From assembly GCA_028829895.1 (NCBI GenBank), contig CM054182.1, forward strand, positions 90,296,546-90,360,545: a stretch of DNA of 64,000 nt. The letters run 5' to 3'. This DNA is from Sinotaia quadrata. Lineage: Eukaryota > Mollusca > Gastropoda > Architaenioglossa > Viviparidae. The notes under the pieces are model-generated. The model was not told the origin of the DNA. It saw nothing but the letters and a program-made list of their open reading frames with translations, and did not search any database. Positions 44,364 to 57,179 of this stretch are shown in pieces; the first letter of the stretch is position 1, and each line of letters begins with the position of its first letter. The position numbers and the translations under genes are program-made.

Positions 44364-45320
44364 ATGGCAGACGAACTGGAACTCAACGATTCCCGTGTGG
44401 AATTCATGGCAGATTATGTAATTAAGACAATGAGAATAAAGGCAGACAGGTTTGCTAAAATGTACAGTTTGGATGAATCAAAACAAATGTTTATGGACTT
44501 TTTTGAAAAGGCTGATATTCAAGCAATACTAATAATAGCCACTGCCGCTGGTGGTCTCAATGTTCAGTACGAATGGCCGAACAACCCAAAAGGCAAAGCT
44601 TGCTATTTTGTTAAAAAGTCAAAAGATCCTGTTACCAAAGACACAAATTTGAGAACCTCACTTTTATATGGAGACATGTCTCAGTCACCGCTGGATCAGC
44701 TCTCAGCTTTTGTTGATGGGGTATGTCTATTTATTTATTGTAGGCCTATATTTGCATATACATGTATTCAGGTTGGTACAAATTACTGCATGGATATATT
44801 TAGGTACCCTCTGTTTAAAATGTTTGGTTATCCTTAGACAATAAGATTAGTTTGATGATACAATGATCATTCACTGTAAACTGTAAATTATATTTATTTG
44901 TGAATATACAGATGTATGTCAGAGGTATATTTGTGTGTGTGTGTGTGTGTGTGTGTTTGTGTGTGTGTGCATTTGATTGTGTGTGCATTTGATTGTGTGA
45001 AAAACAGAGAAATAAAAGATTCAGATAAAGAGAGTTCTGCAAAATTTAGATCAGCAAGATATTCGTTTCTACCTTTTTTTTTTTTAATAGGGGAACTGAG
45101 AATGTATAATAATAACCTCTCTGGTATCAGCTTCATAAAATTATTTTTGAGACAGTGAGCATCATTTTGAGCATAGCCACACACACATATATATGCATAC
45201 ACACATACATGTTCATGCTATTACCAGCATATAAATCTAACTAATAAACTTATTTTAATATATATAATTTATAAGCATCATATTTATTTTATTAATTTTA
45301 AATGAGTTTATTAGTTAGAT

Positions 45321-45359
<39 letters not shown>

Positions 45360-48300
45360 ATAGCAGCCTGGCTGCAAAATGATAATAAATGTTGTGATTG
45401 TCCTGCTAATATCCCATTAATTCTCATTTTGTAAATTATTTTTATGAATAAAATCTATGACAAAAAATATGAAATTATTGTATTGATAAATAACAAGAAA
45501 CTAAAAGTACAATGTAATTTAAAATATGTTATTGTTGCTACTGTTTTAATTTTAATTTTTAATTTTTACAATATCTTATATACTATTTATATAAAACAAT
45601 TATTTAAATATCTTTCTTTATTTCTAAAGGTGTTAGTGCCACTTCTTTCCAATGAGAAGAATCATGACCGCTGGCCAAAAGTTGTGTCTGAGGATGTGAA
45701 ACGACATGTGCACAACCTGAAGAGCAATGTCTATGTTGTATCTGGTCAAGCTAAAGGCAAAACACTTCTGCCTCTCCCTGTTGGGGCTGAAGAAGTTGAT
45801 GAAAGAGAAGAAATAGAAACGTAAGCAGTAAAATAATAATCTATTGTAGATTGTTGGGAAAATATATAAAAGATAAGAACTAATTACAAATAAGCATGTA
45901 GACACCTTTAATACACACCATATTACATTATTGAAGATATCTATTTTTGCAAATTATATTAGTATTACTTTCCAATGTACAGATGATTATTTTGTAAAAG
46001 GAAAAATAACAAGAAACAATCAGCATATTGTGTAATAAAGTTAATTTAATTTTAGATTTTGAAACATGAAGATTAAAGTTTATACATATGAATCAATTCA
46101 TTTAAATGCTTTTCTTCTAGGATTTAGATTTTGATATATGTCTTTTGATACATGTACATTTCTTCTTATCTTTGAAAAAATATATTATGACAGGACACTT
46201 TTTATTAATAAATGTCAGACATTTCTTGAAAAACCTCTGTATTTTACTAATATCCCACAAATGACTCAGTTTACATGGATACAGCTAGAGAGCATATACA
46301 GTGTAGGATCTAAAATACATTTTAAACAAAAGCATTATTTGGTTGAGGCAAACACACTCATTGAGGCATTTTTCAGATAAAACTTAAGTATATGGTTAGA
46401 AAAAATTAAATACAGGTACTTACAACTTCTATTACATTTATTTCTAATTCTGTAGCAGTGGAGACACTTATGATCGTGCATTAGTGCATGCAATTGAAAC
46501 TGTCATCATTGAATGGACACACCAGATCCGGGATGTTCTCAAACGAGACTCCATCCAGCCACTGTTAGAAGGCCTCAATCCAACCCCACTGGTAGAAATC
46601 AAATTCTGGGAAAACAAAACTCAGAACCTGGAATGCATTTATGAACAGGTTAGTTAACTATTGAGTACTTTTGTCATCTGGCATCAGTTTAATGTGGTAA
46701 CCATCATTAATAGTTGATTTCAATACACTTTTACTGTATTTAACTATAGTAATTGGTCATCAGTGCAATCAGGCAACTATATTATGCATAATGTGATCAG
46801 AATTCAAAGCAGATATTTTTAATTCATTTTTTTATGTTTAATATTTACTTATTGTTCTATATTTCCATTAATATATATTTTTGTTCAAAAGGAAATATAT
46901 TTGGTATCTCTGAGTGAGAACTCAGTTGTTTAATAGTTTATTTGATTAATTTTGTTTGTTGTGATTGTTAGTACTTAATTTTGTACATGAAATTTTACAT
47001 TTATTTTAAAAATTTATAATTATAATGATTAAAAGCCATGGTCAGTGACATGACATGAAACTTGATTTCTTTAAATATTTTATTCCTGGCTTTCAGCTGC
47101 GAGATCCCAAAATCAGGAAGATGGCAGAGCTGCTGGACAAAAGCAAAAGCAGTTACTCCCCTTCCTTTAAAAACATCTTCAGAGATGTAGTGGCAGGTAA
47201 TTAATTTAGTGCTTACTATATATTAAAAACATTTGGCAACTGAATTCAAATCTTCGACAATAAAATAAAAATTCATTGATATACTCTGTTCATGCATAGA
47301 TAAATCGATGACTGTTAATATTGCTTGATACAGATATAATAAAATAATGAAATAGACAACAAACATCAAACGTTTTCAGTCATAGCTAGTATGGTAATTC
47401 TTATGATCAGTCAGACTACCTTGATAAGTCACCAAATTTGAAAATACTGAAATGAATACTTAATTGTGCCTGATCATTTAAATAAATTTTATTTACCTTA
47501 CACTTTTAATTATATAAATTAAATATATGGTCTGTGTTTCAGCATTGACTGAGGCTCAGGACATCAATACATACCTGAAGCCTCTGCGTCACCATATTGA
47601 GGACTTTGAGCAGGCAGAGTTTGATGAGTCCATTCCTATGTTGGCACCCATGATACATACTGTCTGCTTGATCTGGGCAAACTCAACATTTTATAACACT
47701 CCAGCCCGTATAATCATCCTACTGCAAGAAATCTGTAACATGATTATTGAGATTGTAAGCATATTCTTGTCATGCATGACAAGAGTAATTATTTATATTA
47801 TTTATATTTGTGGAAAATGAATATCTTTCTTTCATAGTCTACCAATTCTGTCAAAAATGATGTTTTATAAGAGTAAATCCACATGCAGCAAAATCTCGAG
47901 TTACAAGAAAATATTGTTTGGGGTTTTTTTGGCAGGCCAGAAATTTTTTGGCTGCAGATGAGCTTTTCAAGGGGGAAGCTGAAGAAATGATAGACAAAGT
48001 GCGTAAGGCAAACAAAGTGCTCTGCGCTTTCCGAGACACTTATGATGATCATCGCCAAAAGCTGAAGACCTATTTCAAAGAAGGGCAACAAGTCAGAGAG
48101 TGGGAATTCAGTTCAGACTTGGTCTTTGCTCGCTATGACAAGTTTGTTGAGCGTGTGAAAACAGTAGAGGTATGTTTTATTGTTCAGTCCTTGATTTTCA
48201 AATGTGTGGTGACATTGTGTAAATATCTTTTGTTAACTTTTTGTTGTAATAACTAATGTAATCAATTTAATTTAAACTTAGAATGATTTTAAAATGAGAT

Positions 48301-49232
48301 TTTGATAATGTGAATGTCAGTTGCTAGCTCTTTGTTTGTAGTCCTGAATTATCTTAAATGATCGATGTATTAACCTGCTTTTGCATTTTTAACTTAATGT
48401 AATGTCAACAGTCTTTTAAAATTAAAAAGTATAAATATAATTCAGCTAGCTGTTGCCACTATTTTGACTATAGTGAGAATAACAGTCAAACACAAAAATA
48501 TAAGAATATGTTGATATGTGCAATATTTATTTCCATGCACATTCAAGTTTAGTAGAATAAGTCCTAACAGATTTTTCTCTTTGATACATGTAAAATTTAT
48601 AAAACTTTTAAATTCTAGGGGGAAAACTGGTGGTATGTCTTAATTTTTTTCTTTGTATATGATATGGCTGATTACAGTCTTTGATGGAGACAGCATTGGA
48701 GTTTATGAAGCTGGAGAAAATTGAATTAGGTGGAATTCAAGGCAAGACTTTGTCAGCTCAGGTCATTGCTGTCTTTGAAGACTTTCAGGAACAGTATAAA
48801 GTCTTTGCAGAGGGAAAATATGATTGCTTGGACCCTGCACAGCCGGTATGGCTATCAATAAATATAAATTATAAATAACTAATGTGTGAGATAAATATAT
48901 ATTATAAATGATTCAGATATCATAAATCACTATGGTTAAAGATAACTATTTGAGGTCAGAATATTGTAAATGGTCAATATTTCATCAACACTTTAATGCT
49001 TACATTTTCTTTTCAATTTACTTTCTAATTTAAAATTAATGATACATGTTTTTTCATTTATTAAAAGATGCTTATTATATTACAGGAATTCCTTGAAGTC
49101 TACAAAAACTTTCAGGAAAAGATAAGTGATATTGATAGACGCATGGCAACCATCGTTTGTCAGGGATTTGATGACTGCTCTGGCCTGGAATCAATATTCA
49201 AGGTAAATGAAAATGCATGTTTGGCCTCATTT

Positions 49233-49264
<32 letters not shown>

Positions 49265-52200
49265 TATTTTGCAGAAACTCATTCTGCAATAATTATCATA
49301 TGGGACTGAGTTTTTAAGTATGTATGATTGTTGGTCATGTTTTTTTTCTCCCCATCAATTGCTGTGGGTTAGCTGTGTTAATAAGATTATTTTTAGGATA
49401 ATTCCAGCTTGTGATAATTGGATTGAATTTTTATCTATAAATATCAAAAAGAGTGCCAATAAAATGGTACATTAATTTTCACTCAAAGAATGAGAATATT
49501 ATATCTACTTTATCAGCTCCAGTTTAAATTCCAACTAGTTAAGAGTTGAATTTTCTCTCAGTACCAGAATGGTGCCCATGAATTTGTGCTTTTATTTTTG
49601 CTAGAAGAAATAGAACATAATATCCAAGTTATCAGTTCCAATTTAAAGTAAATACATTTTCTGACTCATCATTCTAGAGCTTGTTTTCAATAAATTCAAT
49701 CATTTATGAGTCTATTTATGTCTTATGAATTTGTATATAGTGTTAACTATTAAAGAAGTTATGCAATAAAATACAATAATAACAATAATGATAATTCTTG
49801 TTAATAAGATGTATTTTATATTTTGAAATATAACTTTAAAAGAATATATAACAACTTTTCAATATTGATAATAATAATACACAAGCAAAGAAATCTATAG
49901 TAAACACAGAAATACTATTGCTCTCGATATATTTAGTTCAGTAGGTGCTTGATTAAAACTGTGATTTCATTATTTGTTTGCCTGGGACTATGATTATATA
50001 TTAACTGCTATTATACATTTTATTATTAATATGGAAAATGCAGACACTTTATATATAAATATGATGCAACCATGTCTGCTTTATATGTTTGTATAGGTTC
50101 TTTTAGGCAATTGTGTTTATTTTCTTAGATGATATATAAATCTAAAAATATTAAACTATTTCATAGTAACAATAAATATATCAGTTATACAATGTCAAAC
50201 TACAAACAGATTCAGTTTATGCTGATATTTATCACAGTTTAGGTAACTTTACATTGAATTCCTTGTTTCATTTGTGCACAGTTAATAGCAATCATGGGTG
50301 CTTTGTTAGAACGACCTCTGATCAAGAAGGATTTTGATTCTAAATACTCCCTGATTGTTATGATGATGGATGCTGAGCTGAATGAAGTGAAACAAATCTA
50401 TGACAAGCAGGTGGAGATCAAAAAGGCAAAAGGGTGGTCTCCTGTGCACAAAAACATGCCAAAAGTATCAGGCAGCCTGCTCTGGGCAAATGAGATTCGA
50501 CATCGCATTCAGAATCCCATGGGTTCCTTCAAGCACATTGACCATCCGTGTGTAGCTTTCCATTGTTATAAAAACAGCTGTAGGATTTCATTTACAGTCT
50601 TAATCATGCACTGATAAATTCTTTTTGCTGATATGTACATTGTGATAACTTAGGCTTGCCATTTATCAGTGAGTATACAGGTGTCATTGTTATTGCATGT
50701 GTAGTGGTATGGAAAGCATCATTTAGTGAAAATAGTGAAATAATTTAATGTAAAGCAATTATAGCTTAATCTGTGTAAGAAGAAACTACAACTCTAAAAT
50801 ATGTATACACATGCACACACAATGAGAAAAAGAATGCACATAAAAGTTATTTCTCAATCTCAGCATTATTATCTAGATGGATTTACACTGATAGCCAAGC
50901 AATTTTGAAACAATTAATTCTTACTTTTAAGAAAAGAGAAAAGTTAACAGAATAGGTCCTCATGTAGTAGGCCAGTTGTTGGTTAGTAAATAGAGATAAC
51001 TGTAGAAATGATTTCTTATTATTTTCTAGAGTACGAATCAGCTGGATATAGGTTTCATCTACTAACTCTGTCTTTTTCTGACTATTAATTCCAAGAATAC
51101 ACATAGTAAAAATTACAATAATGATCAAAAACAAATCCTTCCCAAATTATCATAGAGCACTACTTGTATCACTATAAATTCTCTGGGTTGCTTACAAGAA
51201 GAAATGCATGTTGAAAAATTAAGAAAATATAAACACGTGAATTAAACTATGCTTATGTTAAAAAATGTTTCCTATAAATTATTTTTTTGCACTTGCTTAA
51301 AGATTTATTTGTAAGAATTGTTCATTATTTAAAAATTATTTTTTTAATCCATTTGAGTAATTAGTACATTTTATAAAAGTCAGTATCTCTTCAGAAGTTA
51401 CACACTTTTACTGTATTTTCTTATAACTTGCCTCTCTCTGTCTTAGATGCATGAGTTCTGAGGAGGCAGTGTTTGTCTTCAAAAAGTATGAGGAGATGAT
51501 GAATCTTCTTGCTGAGTAAGTCTGCATCCTATCATTGGAAAATAGATCTTAAAGCTTGCAAATAGAATTGACTGACAGTATACAGTTCTTTGATTTCTAT
51601 TGTTATTTGACCACTTTAAGTTAGTGTATCATCCAGCTCGTTGCTTATTATTATTCATTCATGGTATTGACTGTTTTGAAGATGGGACAAACAAATCTAT
51701 GATGAGTGGAAAGGTCATGTGGATGAAGACTGTTCCTTCAATCTTAACCAACCTCTTATCTCCAGAGATCCAGACAGCAAATACATCAGAGTCAACTTTG
51801 ATCCAAAGGTAATCTAAAGTAATACTTCAGTATCGGTAAAACTAAAGATCTCTCAAATAAGCCTACTTCCAATGTGAGTTAAACTGCAAAGAAACTGTCC
51901 TAGAGTCTACTATTACAGGTTTCTCTGATCTCAGTTGCCAAGAACTTGAAATGAGATTTTAGATGTCTTCACTCAAAACTCATTAATTTGTTAGTGTATT
52001 TTTAAAATTGTCAGCCATTGTTATTGTTGAGGCACCATTTTTTTTCATGACTGAATGTGTACTTACTAGTGTAGGTATGTATATTGCATGCAAGTGTAGG
52101 GATATGTATTGTGTTTACTTCTCTAGGAATATGTATTGTTATACTATAGGAATATGTATTGTATTTACTTCTCTAGAAATATGTATTGTTATACTAGTGT

Positions 52201-55200
52201 AGGAATATAAGTATTGTATATACATGTGCAGGAATGTGTATTATGTGAACTAGTGAAGGAATGTGTATTGCAGAAATACACATTACGTATGCTAGTGTAA
52301 GATTGTATATTATAGAAATACATATTGAACATACAAGTAGGAAATGTATAAACTAGTGCAGATTTGCCTGCGGTAAGTTATGTGCAAGGGAGCTTACTCC
52401 TCATGAATCCTGCCTTGCAGCTTGTGGCTGTCTTGCGTGAGGTAAAATACCTCCAGATCCGAGACCAGGGCGAGATCCCTGACAGCGCAACGACCATGTA
52501 CTCCAACAACGACCTCTTCCGAAAGTTCGTGGCCAATCTGGACCTGACGGTGCAGTGGTACAACAAAGTCCGCAAGATAGTCCTGGAAGTGGAGTTTCCG
52601 CTCATTGAAGGACAGCTACAAGAAATTGATGTCCAGCTGGAACAGGCTGAAAAGTCCATGAACTGGAAGCAGGATGGTGAGTTTTGCATTCATTAAAAGC
52701 CAGAGCAAGATGGTTTGCTCTTTCACAAGGAAACCAGCCGAAGATTTTTGTTTTGAGATTTTGGCGAATTTTACTTCATCATACTTATTTATGATATCAG
52801 TATTATTTATGGCACCTTCACTTTTATTTGTGATATCACCAAGTTTATTTATGATATCATCAGTTTCATTGTTATAACATCAATTTAATCTCTTTTCTGC
52901 CATTACTTTATTCGTGACGTAGCATTTTTTAAAATATATTCTTGCGTTTCTTGTATGATCATTTTACATCAGATTTTAATTTGAAGTAAGTATTCTGCAA
53001 TTCTTAACCTCATCAATAAAGCCATATAATCCCATAATAAGAATGGCATTCTGTTGTATACTTTAATATATAACCACAATTGATTTTAAAAGAACGGTTT
53101 TCTTTAAATGAGAATTCTAAAGATTTTGCTATTTTCACACTGAACAATTTTTAAATTGTCAGGCCTTTACTTCTAAATAATGCTTTTTTCTACTAATCAT
53201 ACTTACTAATAAGTGTTTAATGCAAGCTCTTGTTGACACACTGCTTTGTTAAATTAATTTTGCTCATAGAAATACGAGTGCTGTCTGCGTTTGACCAAAA
53301 AGACTGCTGAAGGTCCGTGTAAAATAAATAAATATTGCCAACCACTGTCCTTATCATCACGAGCTCTCATTTGTGACCACTCTTAGAATTATTTCCAAAT
53401 GAAACGCGAACGCGAAATCACTTGTTAAACTCTCTGTACACAGGAGTGTGGGAGTACATTGAAAAGACCCGAGATCTCGTTCACGACCTTGAGATACGGG
53501 TTCAGAAGGCCAAGGACAACGTGGAGGAAATCCAGAAGATTATGACCACGTGGAGCAAGCAGCCCTTGTTTGAGCGCAAGGAAGACAAGCACGACACGCT
53601 GTTGAACCTTGACGATAGGGCAGACCGCATCAACAAGCGCTATTTAGAGGTCAAGGTCGCTGGCGACAAAATCCACGAGTTACTCAAGGTGAGGTTCTTA
53701 AAGCAAGTATGATACTCGTTTTTGAAATTATTATGTGAAGAGAAAAGAATTGCTAATTAATCTTTGAAAAAGGTTTGTTGTCTGGTTTGGTCTAGCGTAA
53801 CGCTTACCGATTAGGTGTTGGCATTGTTGTGTTGTGCTTGCAAGTAAATCTTGTTCTATTTACTCATTTATTATTAGCTCTTGTATTTAATACTAGTTTT
53901 ATTTACCCATTCAGTGTTAGCTCTTGTATTTAATACTAGTTTTATTTATCCATTCAGTGTTAGCTCTTGTATTTAATACTAGTTTTATTTACCCATGCAG
54001 TGTTAGCTCTTGTATTTAATACTAGTTTTATTTACCCATTCAGTGTTAGCTCTTGTATTTAATACTAGTTTTATTTACCCATGCAGTGTTAGCTCTTGTA
54101 TTTAATACTAGTTTTATTTACCCATTCATTGTTAGCTCTTGTATTTAGCACTAGTTTTATTTATCCATCTTGATACTTCTATCCAAAAACACACGTCTTA
54201 TTTACCCATTCAGTATTATGTATTGCCATTGACACTAGTTGTATTTACCATTTATATGGTTAGTTCTTTCCATGAGTTCTTCATGTTGATTTCTTTATTT
54301 ATTGGCTTTCATGTAATGTAGACATAGAGAAACTTTGACAGTTACCACGTGCGAATATGTTCAACTACATGTAAATCTCGTCCCTAAAATAATAAAAGAT
54401 TGTGTTTCATTATGCTTTGCAACCTTTTCCAGCGCTTGTGGCGTTTGTGTAGGAGTGCTGTCCCTCTTTTCACACACGCAAGCACGCACGAACATTGAAT
54501 GTTTCTTGTAATTAGGTGGCATTGTGTCAGAAGGATTGTCCACGCACGCACAATCACCTTTCAACACCAGCGCACATATGCCTAATCCACGGTAATGCAA
54601 TCACTTATGTCATCTGATTTTAAAGAATGCTTAATGCTTTTTCCACATCTACAATCCACTGGCTCTGATATCATCAAATCAAACGGCACAATTTAGCTTG
54701 ATTTTTTTTTTCACAAAGTGTACTCAATCGAAACACGCTCTCATGCCAATGTCTCTGTATGTCTTCAGCAAAACCGAGAGTATTTCAAGGCCGACCAGGA
54801 CTTGGACACGTGGAAGGCGTACGTGGACTACGTGGACGAGATGGTTGTAGACGGGTTCTTCAGCACCATCCAGTGCAGTCTCATGTACTTGTTGAACAAC
54901 ACCGACCCCAAGCAAACGCCCTCGGCTCTGTCCGAGGCCCGTTTGGAACTTCAGGTAAGGCGAAAAGGCCGGTCATGTTTCTTCTGTCTGTGTTGGATCT
55001 TCAAACGTTATTGGGTACTATTCTATCTGTGTACGTTATAGGGTACTGTTCGATCTGTATACGTCATGGACTACTGTTCGATCTGTATACGCCATGGACT
55101 ACTGTTCGATCTGTATACGCCATGGACAACTGTTCTATCTGTATACGTCATGGACTACTATTCGATCTGTATACGTCATAGGATACTGTTCAGTCCGTAT

Positions 55201-57143
55201 ACGTCATGGACTTCTGTTCGATATGTATAAGTCATTGGCTATTATTCGATTTGCATGGGGTGTAGGCTGCCATTATAAATAGAGAAGGCTTAATTGTCAG
55301 AACCACAACTTACATTTTTGCGTAAGCGTAGAATTAATTTTCTTATATTGCTGATTGGCATAGTTGAACGCAACTTTACAATGACTACTGGCAAGTAGAA
55401 TTTTTTAATTTCTTTAAACGTCCGCTTTCATCGCTCTTGATTTTACGATGATAAACACTGTTACTGGCTTAACGCATTGAACTCAAAGGTTTCAAGAAGT
55501 GTGGGAAGTTATTTGTTGATTCTTGGAATAATTATTTGTATTGTGTTTGCACTGTAACGGGTGATATCAGATTGATAGATCGTTTAGCCCTTCAATGGGA
55601 TCCATTAAAAATATTCTGTTTGACTGTGTCAGTACTCTATTGACCTCGGTATTGGTAAAGCGAAATAGAACTTTTGTAGATTTTATTTTTACATTATTAC
55701 TTATTAAAGGTTTCGTGCTGTTAACCAAACAGTTGTTTGCTACAGGTACCCGAAATGGTATTCATTCCATCCTTGGATTTCGATGCTCCTGACGGATTCT
55801 TAGACCTGATGGATAGTCTGGTGGGCGATGTTTACAAGCAGGCTTCACTCATCCCACGCTTGGCTGCACACTCCGGACAAGAACATTACCAGGTAAACTA
55901 GTGCCAGCGAGCTTCCTGCCAACCGTGGCAGCCTGCAAACTGACCGTAGTGCGAGACATGTTAAATCTTGATTGCATGAGTGATGAAGCAAAGCAATTTC
56001 TCGTTATGGATTCATTTCCTATTTTTCTGTTCTGAAAGGATTGATATCGGTGTCTTGGATTCTTTGCTTATAACCTTTATAATGTATGTTGTTGTTTTCA
56101 GCCAGATCCACATAAGGACATGTAATTACACACACACATGTGGTCACACAAACACATGGACATGTAATTACACACACATGCGGTCACACAAACACATGGA
56201 CATGTATTTATCACACACATGCAGTCACACAAACACGTGGACATTAATTACACACACATGTGGTCACACAAACACATGGACATGTATTTATCACACACAT
56301 GCAGTCACACAAACACATGGACATGTAATTACACACACATGCGGTCACACAAACACATGGACATGTATTTATCACACACATGTGGTCACACAAACACATG
56401 GACATGTATATATCACACACATGCAGTCACACAAACACGTGGACATTAATTACACACACATGTGGTCACAAACACATCGTGCACACAACATACATATAAC
56501 CACGCACGCAGACGTATTCTTTCACACATACACAGGTTGAAATAGATGTGAAATTTAATTATCATACAATCTAATGCATTTTGTTAAATTGCCTTTAGAC
56601 AAAACAACTAGTGTCTCAATTAAAATGGTTGTAAAGAACTGGTTTCAAAGTACCTCACGGCTGTATTTGCATGTAATACTCGGTATATTTAAAATCGTTT
56701 ACTTTAATGGTTTGTCCTAATTGGATCCTCTGTTGAATCACTGTTGACCCACCGTTGTCCAGAAACCTCCCTGTTTAACTCGGTCTCCCAAACACTCTAG
56801 CCTTTCCTATTCGCCTTCTGTCTCTCCCTCTAGATTTCTGTACCACTTTTTTTCTCTCTCTAACATCTTTTCCACTCTCTCTCTTTCTCTCTAACATCTT
56901 TCCCATTCTCTGTCTAACTTTCTGTAACATCTTTCCCACTCTCTAACTCTCTCTCTCTCTAACATCTTTTCCACTCTCTCTAACTCTTTCTCTCTAACAT
57001 CTTTCCCACTCTCTAACTCTCTCTAACATCTTTTCCTCCCTCTCTCTAACATCTTTCCCACTCTCTGTCTAACTCTCTCTAACATCTTTCCCGCTCTCTA
57101 ACTCTCTCTCTAACATATTTTCCTCCCTCTCTCTAACATCTTT

Positions 57144-57179
<36 letters not shown>

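Larger units (their letters stand above)
44364..52676 (+). other. DNAH9/11/17: Dynein exons 1-12: N-terminal tail
   Basis: Residues 1-764. The short class-specific head (residues 1-183) contains DFFEKAD and ends in [14 protein letters not shown]. From about residue 184 the DHC_N1 tail region begins ([25 protein letters not shown]). In known dyneins this region mediates heavy-chain dimerisation and intermediate-chain binding. Later landmarks are LLERPL (exon 9), SPVHKNMP (exon 9), NQPLISRDP (exon 11) and [18 protein letters not shown] (exon 12). Exon 10 is only 69 nt. Confidence 0.92.

Noticed and set aside
23300..52350. Block transferred from another organism
   Set aside because: PGS1 and dynein here are ordinary animal genes with animal introns, and dynein continues without break across 52 kb. 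A composition domain or, less likely, an assembly problem explains it better.
55980..56540. 186-residue open frame rich in Thr, His and Cys
   Set aside because: It is the 40-bp minisatellite read through in one frame inside a dynein intron.
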